From assembly GCA_964358645.1 (NCBI GenBank), contig CAYHPW010000009.1, positions 1 to 64,000 on the forward strand: DNA of 64,000 nt, given 5' to 3'. The position numbers and the translations under genes are program-made. This DNA is from JBBTDV01 sp038042605 (GTDB taxonomy: Bacteria; Bdellovibrionota; UBA1018). Numbering within the stretch: the first letter of the stretch is position 1; the number at the start of each line of letters is the position of its first letter. Positions 9,131 through 18,873 of this stretch are shown here, in pieces. The notes under the pieces are model-generated. The model searched no databases. It was not told the DNA's origin and was given only the letters and a program-made list of their open reading frames with translations.

Positions 9131-9274
9131 ATGCTTGAAATTAGCAGATTTCTTGGAATAATTATCTCTATGTTTTACAGCGATCACAATCCGCCACATT
9201 TTTACGTGGAGTACAACGAATATCGTGCAAAAATTTCAATAGCAGAACTCCAGATTATAGATGCAGCCGGATGA
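9131..9274 (+). pseudogene. truncated DUF4160 family protein
   Basis: A 47-codon frame with a good ribosome site (AAGGTG, 7 nt before ATG). It encodes the conserved N-terminal half of DUF4160: EISRFLGIIISMFYSDHN, then PPHFYVEYNEYRAKISI. Full-length members usually run to about 80 residues, with a conserved acidic/tryptophan C-terminal half that is missing here. The frame stops 2 bases before the end of the convergent HAD gene. DUF4160 genes commonly sit next to a DUF2442 partner, which is also absent. It is best read as a 3'-truncated remnant. Confidence 0.6.
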
Positions 9275-9276
9275 TG

Positions 9277-9948
9277 TTATTTTATCAATTCTTTAGCCAG
9301 TGAAATGACCCAATCATTATTTACCGGAGTCAGGTCGTTGATGTGTTTGTGAGCACTTTTGCTTTGTGCCGAGTGTTCACGGTTGACCATTACAACCCAA
9401 AGACCCGCTGCCAGGGCTGATGAAACACCGGCTGTAGAGTCCTCAAACACTAAAGTTAAATCCGCGGGCGATCCCATGATCTTGATTGCCTTCAGGTAGC
9501 CATCGGGTTCGGGCTTGCTTCTTTCGTAATCCTCCGCGCCCAAGATAAGGTTGAAGCATCTTGTGATACCCAACTTGTCCAAGACCAGAACAATATCTTT
9601 CTTATAAGAGCCGGAGACTAAACCAAGCGGAAAATGGCAGGCGAGCTCTCTAACGGCATCAACACTGCCTGGTATTGTGACCAGCTCGTGTTCAAGTTTC
9701 TTTCTGTAATCTGCCAGGATCAGGTCAGCCGCGCGCTCTTTAGTAACCGGGATTTTATATTTTGAAAAAAGAAAATCAAAGGCATTCTGCCACGTCTTGC
9801 CCATTACGGAACCGGCATCAGATGGGTCAAGCCGGATGTTCCAGCTACCTAGTATTTTAACTACGGACTGGGCGGCCATGGTTTCGGTATCCACGAGCGT
9901 CCCATCCATATCGAAGAGCAGGGTTTTGAATGTTTTTTTTTCGCCCAT
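9277..9948 (-). CDS. HAD superfamily hydrolase (beta-phosphoglucomutase/phosphatase-like)
   Basis: A 223-residue cytoplasmic haloacid-dehalogenase phosphatase of subfamily IA. Motif I is LLFDMDGTLVDTE (nucleophile and acid/base Asp). Motif II is LVSGSYKKD, and the C-terminal motifs III/IV are KPEPDGYLKA and VFEDSTAGVSSALAAG. A helical cap lies between motifs I and II, as in beta-phosphoglucomutase and phosphoglycolate phosphatase. The substrate cannot be assigned. It is divergent from the CBS-domain gene. Confidence 0.85.
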   Translation of the reverse strand: MGEKKTFKTLLFDMDGTLVDTETMAAQSVVKILGSWNIRLDPSDAGSVMGKTWQNAFDFLFSKYKIPVTKERAADLILADYRKKLEHELVTIPGSVDAVRELACHFPLGLVSGSYKKDIVLVLDKLGITRCFNLILGAEDYERSKPEPDGYLKAIKIMGSPADLTLVFEDSTAGVSSALAAGLWVVMVNREHSAQSKSAHKHINDLTPVNNDWVISLAKELIK

Positions 9949-9960
9949 TAATCCCTCATA

Positions 9961-9996
9961 TAATTCTAATGGTAATTCTAGTGGTAATTCCAGTGG
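9961..9996. repeat. three tandem copies of a 12-bp unit
   Basis: Three adjacent 12-mers, TAATTCTAATGG, TAATTCTAGTGG and TAATTCCAGTGG, differ at one or two positions. They lie in the short divergent promoter region between the HAD gene and the CBS gene. The exact 12-bp periodicity is seen directly; any regulatory role is unknown. Confidence 0.7.
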
Positions 9997-10038
9997 CGCG
10001 CCAAATGCAAATTAACATTCATTATGGAGGCATCAAAT

Positions 10039-10476
10039 ATGTTGCGCAACTTAATTACCAGGAGACCTGTATCAGTAGGGCCGGATGTGAAGATTTCCGA
10101 AGTAGCCCGTCTAATGGAAAAGGAAAATGTCGGGTCGGTGCTCGTGCTGGCGGACGGGAGACCGGTGGGCATTCTGACGGATCGTGATATAGTTCTTCGC
10201 TGTTTGGCAAAAAACATTAATGTGACGACCTGCCCGGTGAAGGATGCAATGACAAAAACCTTGGCGACCTGCCGTGATACGGATGGGGTTTTTGATTGTA
10301 TACGCAAGATGCGCGATGAAAGAATCAGAAGAATGCCGGTTGTCGATGCTGACGGGAAGGCAGTAGGTTTGTTATCTTTCGGTGATATTCTTTCTATGCT
10401 TAGCAGGGAGTTCGCCGAGCTTACTAAAACAACGACTATTGCCGAGGAAGTGGAGCCTGAGCAGGAAGCCGCGTAA
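10039..10476 (+). CDS. tandem CBS-domain protein
   Basis: A 145-residue stand-alone Bateman module. CBS1 covers about residues 8-60 (VSVGPDVKISEVARLM...GILTDRDI) and CBS2 about 70-125 (MTKTLATCRDTD...VVDADGKAVGLLSFGDI). Such pairs bind adenine nucleotides and act as energy sensors or regulators of partner proteins. The start at 10039 is chosen because GGAGG lies exactly 8 nt upstream; an in-frame ATG at 10024 has no such site. The gene end overlaps the convergent lipoprotein gene by 41 bp. Confidence 0.88.
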   Translation: MLRNLITRRPVSVGPDVKISEVARLMEKENVGSVLVLADGRPVGILTDRDIVLRCLAKNINVTTCPVKDAMTKTLATCRDTDGVFDCIRKMRDERIRRMPVVDADGKAVGLLSFGDILSMLSREFAELTKTTTIAEEVEPEQEAA

Positions 10477-11413
10477 GAAAACGCCCTGCCTCCGGATATA
10501 ATTTAAATACCGCGCCCGGGCGGTTGGAGATGGTTGCTAGCAGTTCATGAGATTGCTTAGAGGATTTTATGGTGACGCTCATGCCCTTCAAGCCTGATAG
10601 CCTAATGGTTTGATGTCTTGATTTTTTTAAAGTATCAAGCAAGCGGAGCGTTTCGTCAGGGTCATCCACAAATTCTTTTATGCGTGTATGTGTGACGCCA
10701 TCTAAAAATGCGTCAATGTTGGCCTTGAGCCGCCGGTGTTTGCGGTTGGTCCAGTCCAAACCTTCACGTTGAGCGAAAAATACCGATTTTTTGTTGCCGT
10801 AAAATATTTCTATTTCCTCAACATCGTCACTGGTAATTGTTGAAAGCGCGCGGTGGCGTACGGCTGTAAAGCTATCTAATATATCAAGCATCTTTATGGC
10901 AGCACCGGTACATGTTAAAACTGCTGAATCCGCCATGGCATGGGCTGAAGCTATGCAAAAGGGCTTCCCTCCCTCGGGTAAACCTAATTTAAGCCGCCAC
11001 TGTTCTGCTTTATCAGCTTTGTTGGTTCGCCATTCTAAATAAAACACCGGTGGCAAGAGGCCAAACGATTCAATCGGTCCATTTGTAGTTTCGGTATGGA
11101 GGTCGGCGCGAAGCGTACGCAATGTATCAAGCAGATGGTTTACGTAGCCGGTGTTTGCAAGGTTGTCTAATATACCATGAGGACCTGAAGCTATTTGCCA
11201 GGTAGGATCCGGACCACCGGTATTTTGAAGTCTCACCGTCCAACTATCTCCTGATTTAGGGTCATTCTTCGCTATAGTTAATTCAGAAACATCCGGCACA
11301 TCAAAACTAAAAGGTTTGCCCGGAGCCGTCTGTCGCTTGTCTTCTTTTAAAGTACAAGAAGACAGCAGGAGTATGAAAATATAGAACGTAAAATATATAC
11401 GGCCAACGCGCAT
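10436..11413 (-). CDS. DUF4340-like lipoprotein
   Basis: A 325-residue protein with a lipoprotein-type signal (FILLLSSC). It is followed by a repeated layout typical of DUF4340: a short beta segment FSFDVPDVSELTI, a W-containing strand, a helix LLDTLRTLRAD and ESFGLLPPVFYLEW, which matches the family's GL-x-P-P element. Members often accompany ABC transporters of gliding or envelope systems, but none is here. The closest neighbours are exbB/exbD, transcribed divergently. The function is unknown. Confidence 0.6.
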   Translation of the reverse strand: MRVGRIYFTFYIFILLLSSCTLKEDKRQTAPGKPFSFDVPDVSELTIAKNDPKSGDSWTVRLQNTGGPDPTWQIASGPHGILDNLANTGYVNHLLDTLRTLRADLHTETTNGPIESFGLLPPVFYLEWRTNKADKAEQWRLKLGLPEGGKPFCIASAHAMADSAVLTCTGAAIKMLDILDSFTAVRHRALSTITSDDVEEIEIFYGNKKSVFFAQREGLDWTNRKHRRLKANIDAFLDGVTHTRIKEFVDDPDETLRLLDTLKKSRHQTIRLSGLKGMSVTIKSSKQSHELLATISNRPGAVFKLYPEAGRFLTRLPAQAPLPRQ

Positions 11414-11457
11414 GGCGTTGACATCCTAGGCGCTCACCGATAGCGTTGCAAGCTATT

Positions 11458-12126
11458 ATGTCAACGTTAGCGGACTCACATACTGTTTGGAATTTAATCA
11501 AGAGCGGCGGGTTTGCAATGTACCCTCTTTTGGCGTGCTCCATTATTTCATGGGTCGTGATTTTTGAGAGGTTGTGGAACTATAAACGTCTTGGCCAAAA
11601 CTTAAGCGCGTTCCATCTTGAGGCGCTCAATGCCTTGTTGCGACGGGACCGGAAAGGACTAGTGGGCCTTTGCCAGAGGAGAGCCACCTTGCCCACCGCG
11701 CGGCTCGTGACCACGGCGCTTGAGCGGCTTGAGGCTTCGGACCCGCGCTTGAAGGCCAAGTGGCGAGAGGCGCTGGATCGCAAGCGTCAGCTTATCAATC
11801 AGGAGTTGCGCCAGAATCTCTGGATGCTTGGCACCATAGGCAGCGCCGCTCCGTTTATAGGTTTGTTCGGCACTGTTGTGGGGATATTGCGATCATTCCA
11901 GGAAATGGCCAGGACGGGATCCGGCGGTTTCAATGTTGTTGCAGCGGGAATATCAGAATCATTGATCGCGACAGCGGCTGGAATAATAGTAGCGGTGATA
12001 GCGGTCCTTGCTTTTAATTCTTTTCAGACTTTATGGAGTGGCCTTGTGCTTAAGATTAGGATCCATACCGAGGAACTTGCCGAGATGCTTGCTTCTGAAA
12101 GTGAAGAAGTTAAAGGCGGCGATTAA
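11458..12126 (+). CDS. exbB: MotA/TolQ/ExbB proton channel family protein
   Basis: A 222-residue inner-membrane protein with three predicted helices: one near the N terminus (YPLLACSIISWVVIFERLW) and two in the C-terminal half. The TolQ/ExbB core is GTIGSAAPFIGLFGTVVGI followed by the third helix ESLIATAAGIIVAV. It forms a proton channel with ExbD that energises outer-membrane transport or envelope processes. A TTG at 11446 would add four residues; the ATG at 11458 is preferred. exbD follows with no spacer. No TonB or TonB-dependent receptor is seen in the window. Confidence 0.9.
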   Translation: MSTLADSHTVWNLIKSGGFAMYPLLACSIISWVVIFERLWNYKRLGQNLSAFHLEALNALLRRDRKGLVGLCQRRATLPTARLVTTALERLEASDPRLKAKWREALDRKRQLINQELRQNLWMLGTIGSAAPFIGLFGTVVGILRSFQEMARTGSGGFNVVAAGISESLIATAAGIIVAVIAVLAFNSFQTLWSGLVLKIRIHTEELAEMLASESEEVKGGD

Positions 12127-12591
12127 ATGGCTATTAAACCAGCGGACACTGATCATGCCACCGACAGTGAAGGAGCTATCCTGTCTGAGATCAACATCAC
12201 GCCACTTGTGGACGTTTTTTTGGTTTTACTAATTATCTTCATGGTCACGAGTTCTGTGATGTCACAGCTCGGCGTTGATGTTAAACTCCCGCGCGCAAGC
12301 GCTGGCTTGAGCGAGGCTCAAAGCGATGGCGTTGTAGTGACGCTATTCAATGACGGCGGTGTTCGTGTCAATGACAGCAAAGTCACGGCCGGTGACCAAA
12401 AAAATTTTAGTGACGCTTTAAAAGCGGCATTTTCAAAGACAAGCTCGCGTCTTGTAGTGCTTGAAGGTGACAGGCAGGCGTTCTTAGGAACAGCGATAGA
12501 AATCATGGATGTCGCCCGCAAGGCAGGGGCTGATAAATTTGCTATAGCCACAAGTTCCGAATATAAGCCACAAGAGCAACGAAACCAATGA
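12127..12591 (+). CDS. exbD: ExbD/TolR biopolymer transport protein
   Basis: A 154-residue partner of ExbB. A short cytoplasmic N terminus leads into the conserved EINITPLVDVFLVLLIIFMV helix with the proton-carrying Asp. The periplasmic domain has DVKLPRA and a C-terminal ferredoxin-like fold. It starts immediately after the exbB stop. The last 50 bp overlap the convergent methyltransferase-type gene. Confidence 0.92.
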   Translation: MAIKPADTDHATDSEGAILSEINITPLVDVFLVLLIIFMVTSSVMSQLGVDVKLPRASAGLSEAQSDGVVVTLFNDGGVRVNDSKVTAGDQKNFSDALKAAFSKTSSRLVVLEGDRQAFLGTAIEIMDVARKAGADKFAIATSSEYKPQEQRNQ

Positions 12592-13159
12592 GTCCAGCGA
12601 AGGATGCGTAAGCTTCATAGGCCCGGTTTTTAAGTGCCAGCTCCAACGAAAATCCGTGCATGGACACATTTGGATTTATCTTTAGCAAAGTTTCCCTGCC
12701 TGCGGGTGCAAGCGTAGGAATAAGCCGTGGCACTGAGGCAAGGTAAATATCATATGAGTTGCTGAAAACAGCGCGCAGTTTTGTTTCCTCATCGAGGATA
12801 ATGTAGTGATACACGGTGGCGAAGATGACCGACAATACTAGCGTAAGCAACCAGCTTTCAATCGATAGCGCCGTGCCGATCGCCATCAGATAAGTCCCCA
12901 GATAAAGCGGATTGCGGACGAATGAATAGGGCCCGCCCACCGCGGGATACGCGTCTTTGCGCAGATATCCGCTGGCCCAGAACCTGAGGCTTGCACCGGT
13001 AAAGCAGACCAGTATGCCGTGCCATTTCGGGTATTGTTTGGCGGAAATGATGAGTGCCGTTGCAAACAGCCAAGCAAGCACGATTCTGGTCTTGCCGCGG
13101 ATAATAGCGCGGAACCAACTAGGTTTTGTTATTTCTTCTTGATCACTCACGTCATCCAA
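12542..13159 (-). CDS. isoprenylcysteine carboxyl methyltransferase (ICMT)/PEMT-type membrane protein
   Basis: A 205-residue multi-spanning membrane protein. The signature GGPYSFVRNPLYLGTYLM and the later ILDEETKLRAVFSNSYDIY match the SAM-binding region of the bacterial ICMT/phospholipid methyltransferase family. The methyl acceptor is unknown in most bacterial homologues. It converges on exbD with a 50-bp overlap. Confidence 0.75.
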   Translation of the reverse strand: MDDVSDQEEITKPSWFRAIIRGKTRIVLAWLFATALIISAKQYPKWHGILVCFTGASLRFWASGYLRKDAYPAVGGPYSFVRNPLYLGTYLMAIGTALSIESWLLTLVLSVIFATVYHYIILDEETKLRAVFSNSYDIYLASVPRLIPTLAPAGRETLLKINPNVSMHGFSLELALKNRAYEAYASFAGLIGFVALVAYIRNLWL

Positions 13160-13216
13160 TTAACGTCTTTGTCTGGATAGTGCAAGAGTGGTGATGTAAG
13201 CATGCTTGAGCGGCGG

Positions 13217-13264
13217 GCGGCTTTGAGCTAATATATAAGCCGCGCCACAGATTTATATCTGTGG
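13217..13264 (+). promoter_or_regulatory. inverted repeats upstream of the 2-oxoacid dehydrogenase E1 operon
   Basis: Two dyads lie 40-85 bp before the GTG start of the E1 alpha gene. GCGGCTT (13217-13223) pairs with AAGCCGC (13237-13243). CCACAGAT (13245-13252) pairs with ATCTGTGG (13257-13264) across TTAT. Either could be an operator or a 5'-leader hairpin. The dyads are directly visible; the role is inferred. Confidence 0.45.
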
Positions 13265-13301
13265 ATTTACATCTGGCATCTAGCATCCGGAGGACTAAGG
13301 C

Positions 13302-14312
13302 GTGAAGCAATCACCAAAATCTAAAACAAAGTTCAAACTTGATAAAGGTCTCTTGGTGCGGATTCACGATCTAATGGTAAAGACGCGCATGCTCGAAGAG
13401 CGTCTCGTTAGGATGTATAAGCTAAATGACGGGTACTTCTGGATCGGCGGACCGGGGGAGGAGGCTTTTAATATCCCACTTGGGCTGCAGATTAAAAAAG
13501 GTGAAGGCAAGGACTACGATTACCTCCATTTAAAATATCGTTCCAGCGGCGTACTGCTCACCATGGGCGCCGATCCCATGGATACGATAAGGCAGATGAA
13601 GAATACCGCGACTGACCCTTATTCATGCGGAAGAAGTTTTGTTAACCATCAATCAATAAGAAGTTGGAATGTGATTCCTATCACTTCACCGATTGGAGTC
13701 GAGTTCGCGACATCTATCGGGACAGGGCTTTCGCAGCGGAGACACGGAGGGGAAGGCATAACGATTGTTGTAGGTGGGGATGCCGGCACGGCCGAGGGCG
13801 AGTTTGCTTCGACGCTGATCTGGGCTGCAAGGCCGGGGTTCGAGCTTCCGATGCTGATAATCGTGACGAATAACAATTGGGGTATATCCACCACGGCTGC
13901 AAGCCAGCATGGTGAAAAGTGGATTTCCGACCGCGGGAAGGCTTTCGGCATGCGAACGCTCACGATCAACGGCAACGACGTGGAGGAGTCTTACTTTGCG
14001 ATAAAAGAATCAATGGAGTACGTGAGGACCGAGCGAAAGCCCGTTCTTTTGGAGGCGCTTGTATCAAGGCTTTATGGCCACAGCTCCGCAAGCGGGGCTA
14101 ACTTCATATCTGATGAGGAGGATCCTCTCGTTACTTTTGAGACCAATCTTGAAAGAGCAGGAGTACTTGGCAGGGAGGAAATGAACGCCATAAGGGAAAA
14201 GTATTTTGCCGAGATGCTTGAACTCTCAAAGAAGGTTAGGGAGGAGCCCATGCCTGATCCTTCAGCGATTTATGATTATACGTATTTTGGCCAGAAGGGA
14301 CGGTACTGGTAA
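13302..14312 (+). CDS. 2-oxoacid dehydrogenase E1 component, alpha subunit
   Basis: Thiamine-diphosphate dehydrogenase subunit of 336 residues from the pyruvate/branched-chain 2-oxoacid dehydrogenase E1 alpha family. The TPP-binding segment GGDAGTAEGEF, followed by VTNNNWGIST, is intact. The N-terminal RMLEERLVRMY and the YRSSGVLLTMG loop are also typical. It starts at GTG with GGAGG 8 nt upstream. Its stop overlaps the E1 beta start by one base (TAATG), so the two form a heterotetramer pair. No E2 or E3 gene lies nearby. Substrate choice (pyruvate versus branched-chain acids) is undecided; the layout is closer to the branched-chain type. Confidence 0.88.
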   Translation: MKQSPKSKTKFKLDKGLLVRIHDLMVKTRMLEERLVRMYKLNDGYFWIGGPGEEAFNIPLGLQIKKGEGKDYDYLHLKYRSSGVLLTMGADPMDTIRQMKNTATDPYSCGRSFVNHQSIRSWNVIPITSPIGVEFATSIGTGLSQRRHGGEGITIVVGGDAGTAEGEFASTLIWAARPGFELPMLIIVTNNNWGISTTAASQHGEKWISDRGKAFGMRTLTINGNDVEESYFAIKESMEYVRTERKPVLLEALVSRLYGHSSASGANFISDEEDPLVTFETNLERAGVLGREEMNAIREKYFAEMLELSKKVREEPMPDPSAIYDYTYFGQKGRYW

Positions 14313-15391
14313 TGGCTAACATGGCTCAGGCCATCAGGATGGCCCTTCATTACGGCGAAACTAATCTTGGCGTCACGGATGTTTTTGGCGAGGATGTCGG
14401 ACCGCCCCTTGGCGGAGTTTTTACAGTTACGCAGGGGCTTAAGACGGCGTGGAATTCGCCGCTTGATGAGCGAGGCATCATAGGCGCCGCCATCGGGCTA
14501 GCGCTTGCCGGTGACAGGTGCGTGGCGGAGATACAGTTCTGCGATTATATTTTCAACACGATTGATTTGCTTAAGCTTGCGGGACTTCAGTGCTGGATTT
14601 CAAACGGCCAGTGGAATGTCCCCATGACCGTCATGACCCCTGTGGGAAGTGGGATCCGTGGATCGATTTACCATTCACATTCGTTTGATGCGACAATGAC
14701 GCATATCCCGGGTTGGAAGATCGTAATGCCCTCGACCCCCATTGATGCATACGGATTGATGATATCGTGTTTAAAGGACCCGAACCCTACCATGTTTTTA
14801 AAACCAAAGGCGCTTCTTAGGGTCCGTGGCAAAGAGCAAATTCCGGGTGAACCCCCGCTCACCCCGGAGGGTGAGAAAATGTTGAAGGAAATGATTGATG
14901 CCCCACTTGGAGACCGCTCGAAATGGCAACCACGGTGGCCCGAAGAGCTTAGTGATTTCACCGTAAAAATCGGCTCTGCAAGACTTGCATGCGAAGGCAA
15001 GGACATTACTGTTGTAAGTTACGGGCGCACGCTGCCGCTTTGCGAACAGGCGGCGTACAAGCTCCACGACGAAGAAGGATTATCGATCGAGGTTTTGGAT
15101 CTAAGGAGTTTGTGGCCCTATGACTGGGAGATGATTTCCGAATCCATCCGCAAGACGCGGCGGGTACTTTTTGTGAACGAGGACACAGAGGTCACGAATT
15201 TTGGTGAGCACTTGCTTAGAAGGGTAGTCGAGGATGAGGAACTTTTTTATTGTCTTGAAGCCCGCCCAAGGCTTCTCGCTGGTGCATTCGTGCCAGGCAT
15301 AGGGCTCGCTGACCCCATTGAGATGGCCAGCGTGCCCCAACTTACCTCTATTTTAAAAACCATCCGCGAGGTCCTTGCGGATAAAGCATAG
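14312..15391 (+). CDS. 2-oxoacid dehydrogenase E1 component, beta subunit
   Basis: A 359-residue partner of the preceding subunit. It has the pyrimidine-binding domain (DVFGEDVGPPLGGVF, DERGIIGAAIGLAL) and the C-terminal transketolase domain (ITVVSYGRTL...EVLDLRSLWPYD, LFVNEDT). Together they decarboxylate a 2-oxoacid and transfer the acyl group to lipoyl-E2, which must be encoded elsewhere. About 140 bp without a gene follow. Confidence 0.88.
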   Translation: MANMAQAIRMALHYGETNLGVTDVFGEDVGPPLGGVFTVTQGLKTAWNSPLDERGIIGAAIGLALAGDRCVAEIQFCDYIFNTIDLLKLAGLQCWISNGQWNVPMTVMTPVGSGIRGSIYHSHSFDATMTHIPGWKIVMPSTPIDAYGLMISCLKDPNPTMFLKPKALLRVRGKEQIPGEPPLTPEGEKMLKEMIDAPLGDRSKWQPRWPEELSDFTVKIGSARLACEGKDITVVSYGRTLPLCEQAAYKLHDEEGLSIEVLDLRSLWPYDWEMISESIRKTRRVLFVNEDTEVTNFGEHLLRRVVEDEELFYCLEARPRLLAGAFVPGIGLADPIEMASVPQLTSILKTIREVLADKA

Positions 15392-15533
15392 ACAGCAGAT
15401 TGAAAATAACTAATAATTTCAACACAATGCAGCAATCCTAAGGTGTCTATAAGTTAGGGATTCCCAAAGGTTTTTTTAACCGATACAATATTAAATATAA
15501 GAAGTAGCGGGAAATATTAGGAGGGGTAACCCG

Positions 15534-17849
<2,316 letters not shown>

Positions 17850-17865
17850 GTACCAAGAACGCAAA

Positions 17866-18744
17866 GTGAGAAAAAAGACACCGCTTAAATTTACCAAGAT
17901 GCACGGCTTAGGCAACGACTTCATCGTTATTGATGATCTTTCAGGTCGTGGTTTTTCCGCCCGCATGTTGAAGGGGGATCCCTCGCGCAAGCTCTGTGAC
18001 AGGCGCTTTGGCGTCGGTGCAGATCAGATTCTTGTAATAGGCCGTGCCAGCCATAAAAATGCCGACGCGCGCATGGATATATTGAACGCCGATGGCTCGG
18101 TGGCCGAGATGTGCGGCAACGGTATAAGGGCTGTGGCGCTTTATCTTAAACAACATATATTTAAACGAAGCCGGAGCTTGTGTATTGAAACACTTGCAGG
18201 GTTGAAGGATGTTGTATTCTCTGGTTCATCATCGCATCCCATGATTTCTGTCGATATGGGTAAGCCAATTCTTAGCGACGATTGCACTAAGGGCGGCGCG
18301 GCGCTTGATCTCTTGCACGCGGGTGTAGCGTATCTGCCGGGGGTTATGTTTTTCGAAGTCAATATAGGCAATCCACATGCGGTTGTTTTTGTGAATTCTG
18401 TTAATAATTACCCGGTCGATCAGGTGGGGCCTGCCATTGAGAACCATCCAAGATTTCCCGCAAGGACCAATGTGGAATTCGTTGAAGTCAACGGCCCAAA
18501 GTCCATAATCGTGCGTGTCTGGGAGCGCGGCGCTGGTCTCACGCTTGCGTGCGGGAGCGGTGCGTGCGCGTCCGCTGTTGCGGCGTTATGTAGCGGGCGT
18601 GTTCGCGGCCCATCGGTGAATGTCAATTTGCCAGGGGGCAAGCTTGTGATCAGGTGGCCAGGCCCAGGATCTTCCATAACAATGACCGGTCCTGCTGAGG
18701 AAGTGTTTTTAGGAGTGGTGTCTAAGTCGGGAGAATATTTTTAA
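17866..18744 (+). CDS. dapF: diaminopimelate epimerase
   Basis: Converts LL- to meso-diaminopimelate for lysine and peptidoglycan synthesis in the cytoplasm. Both catalytic cysteines are present: NADGSVAEMCGNGIRA in the first lobe and LACGSGACAS in the second. The N terminus has the family's FTKMHGLGNDFIVID. Length is 292 residues from the GTG at 17866, slightly longer than the usual 275. An in-frame TTG at 17821 lies inside the upstream gene and is less likely. No strong ribosome site is seen for GTG, so the start is uncertain. Confidence 0.92.
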   Translation: MRKKTPLKFTKMHGLGNDFIVIDDLSGRGFSARMLKGDPSRKLCDRRFGVGADQILVIGRASHKNADARMDILNADGSVAEMCGNGIRAVALYLKQHIFKRSRSLCIETLAGLKDVVFSGSSSHPMISVDMGKPILSDDCTKGGAALDLLHAGVAYLPGVMFFEVNIGNPHAVVFVNSVNNYPVDQVGPAIENHPRFPARTNVEFVEVNGPKSIIVRVWERGAGLTLACGSGACASAVAALCSGRVRGPSVNVNLPGGKLVIRWPGPGSSITMTGPAEEVFLGVVSKSGEYF

Positions 18745-18873
18745 GGCGTAGTGAACAAAAATATTTCAATCCCCGCGGGGTGCTTTTATCCCTCGGATTT
18801 CTGAACTTTTTTCGCCCCTCAAATGCAAAATCCCGGATGAATCCTAAGGAATAGTTTTCAGATCCGAGCTTCA

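Noticed and set aside
18772..18781. CCCCGCGGGG palindrome between dapF and the radical SAM gene as a terminator
   Set aside because: There is no loop, so it cannot form a normal intrinsic terminator hairpin.
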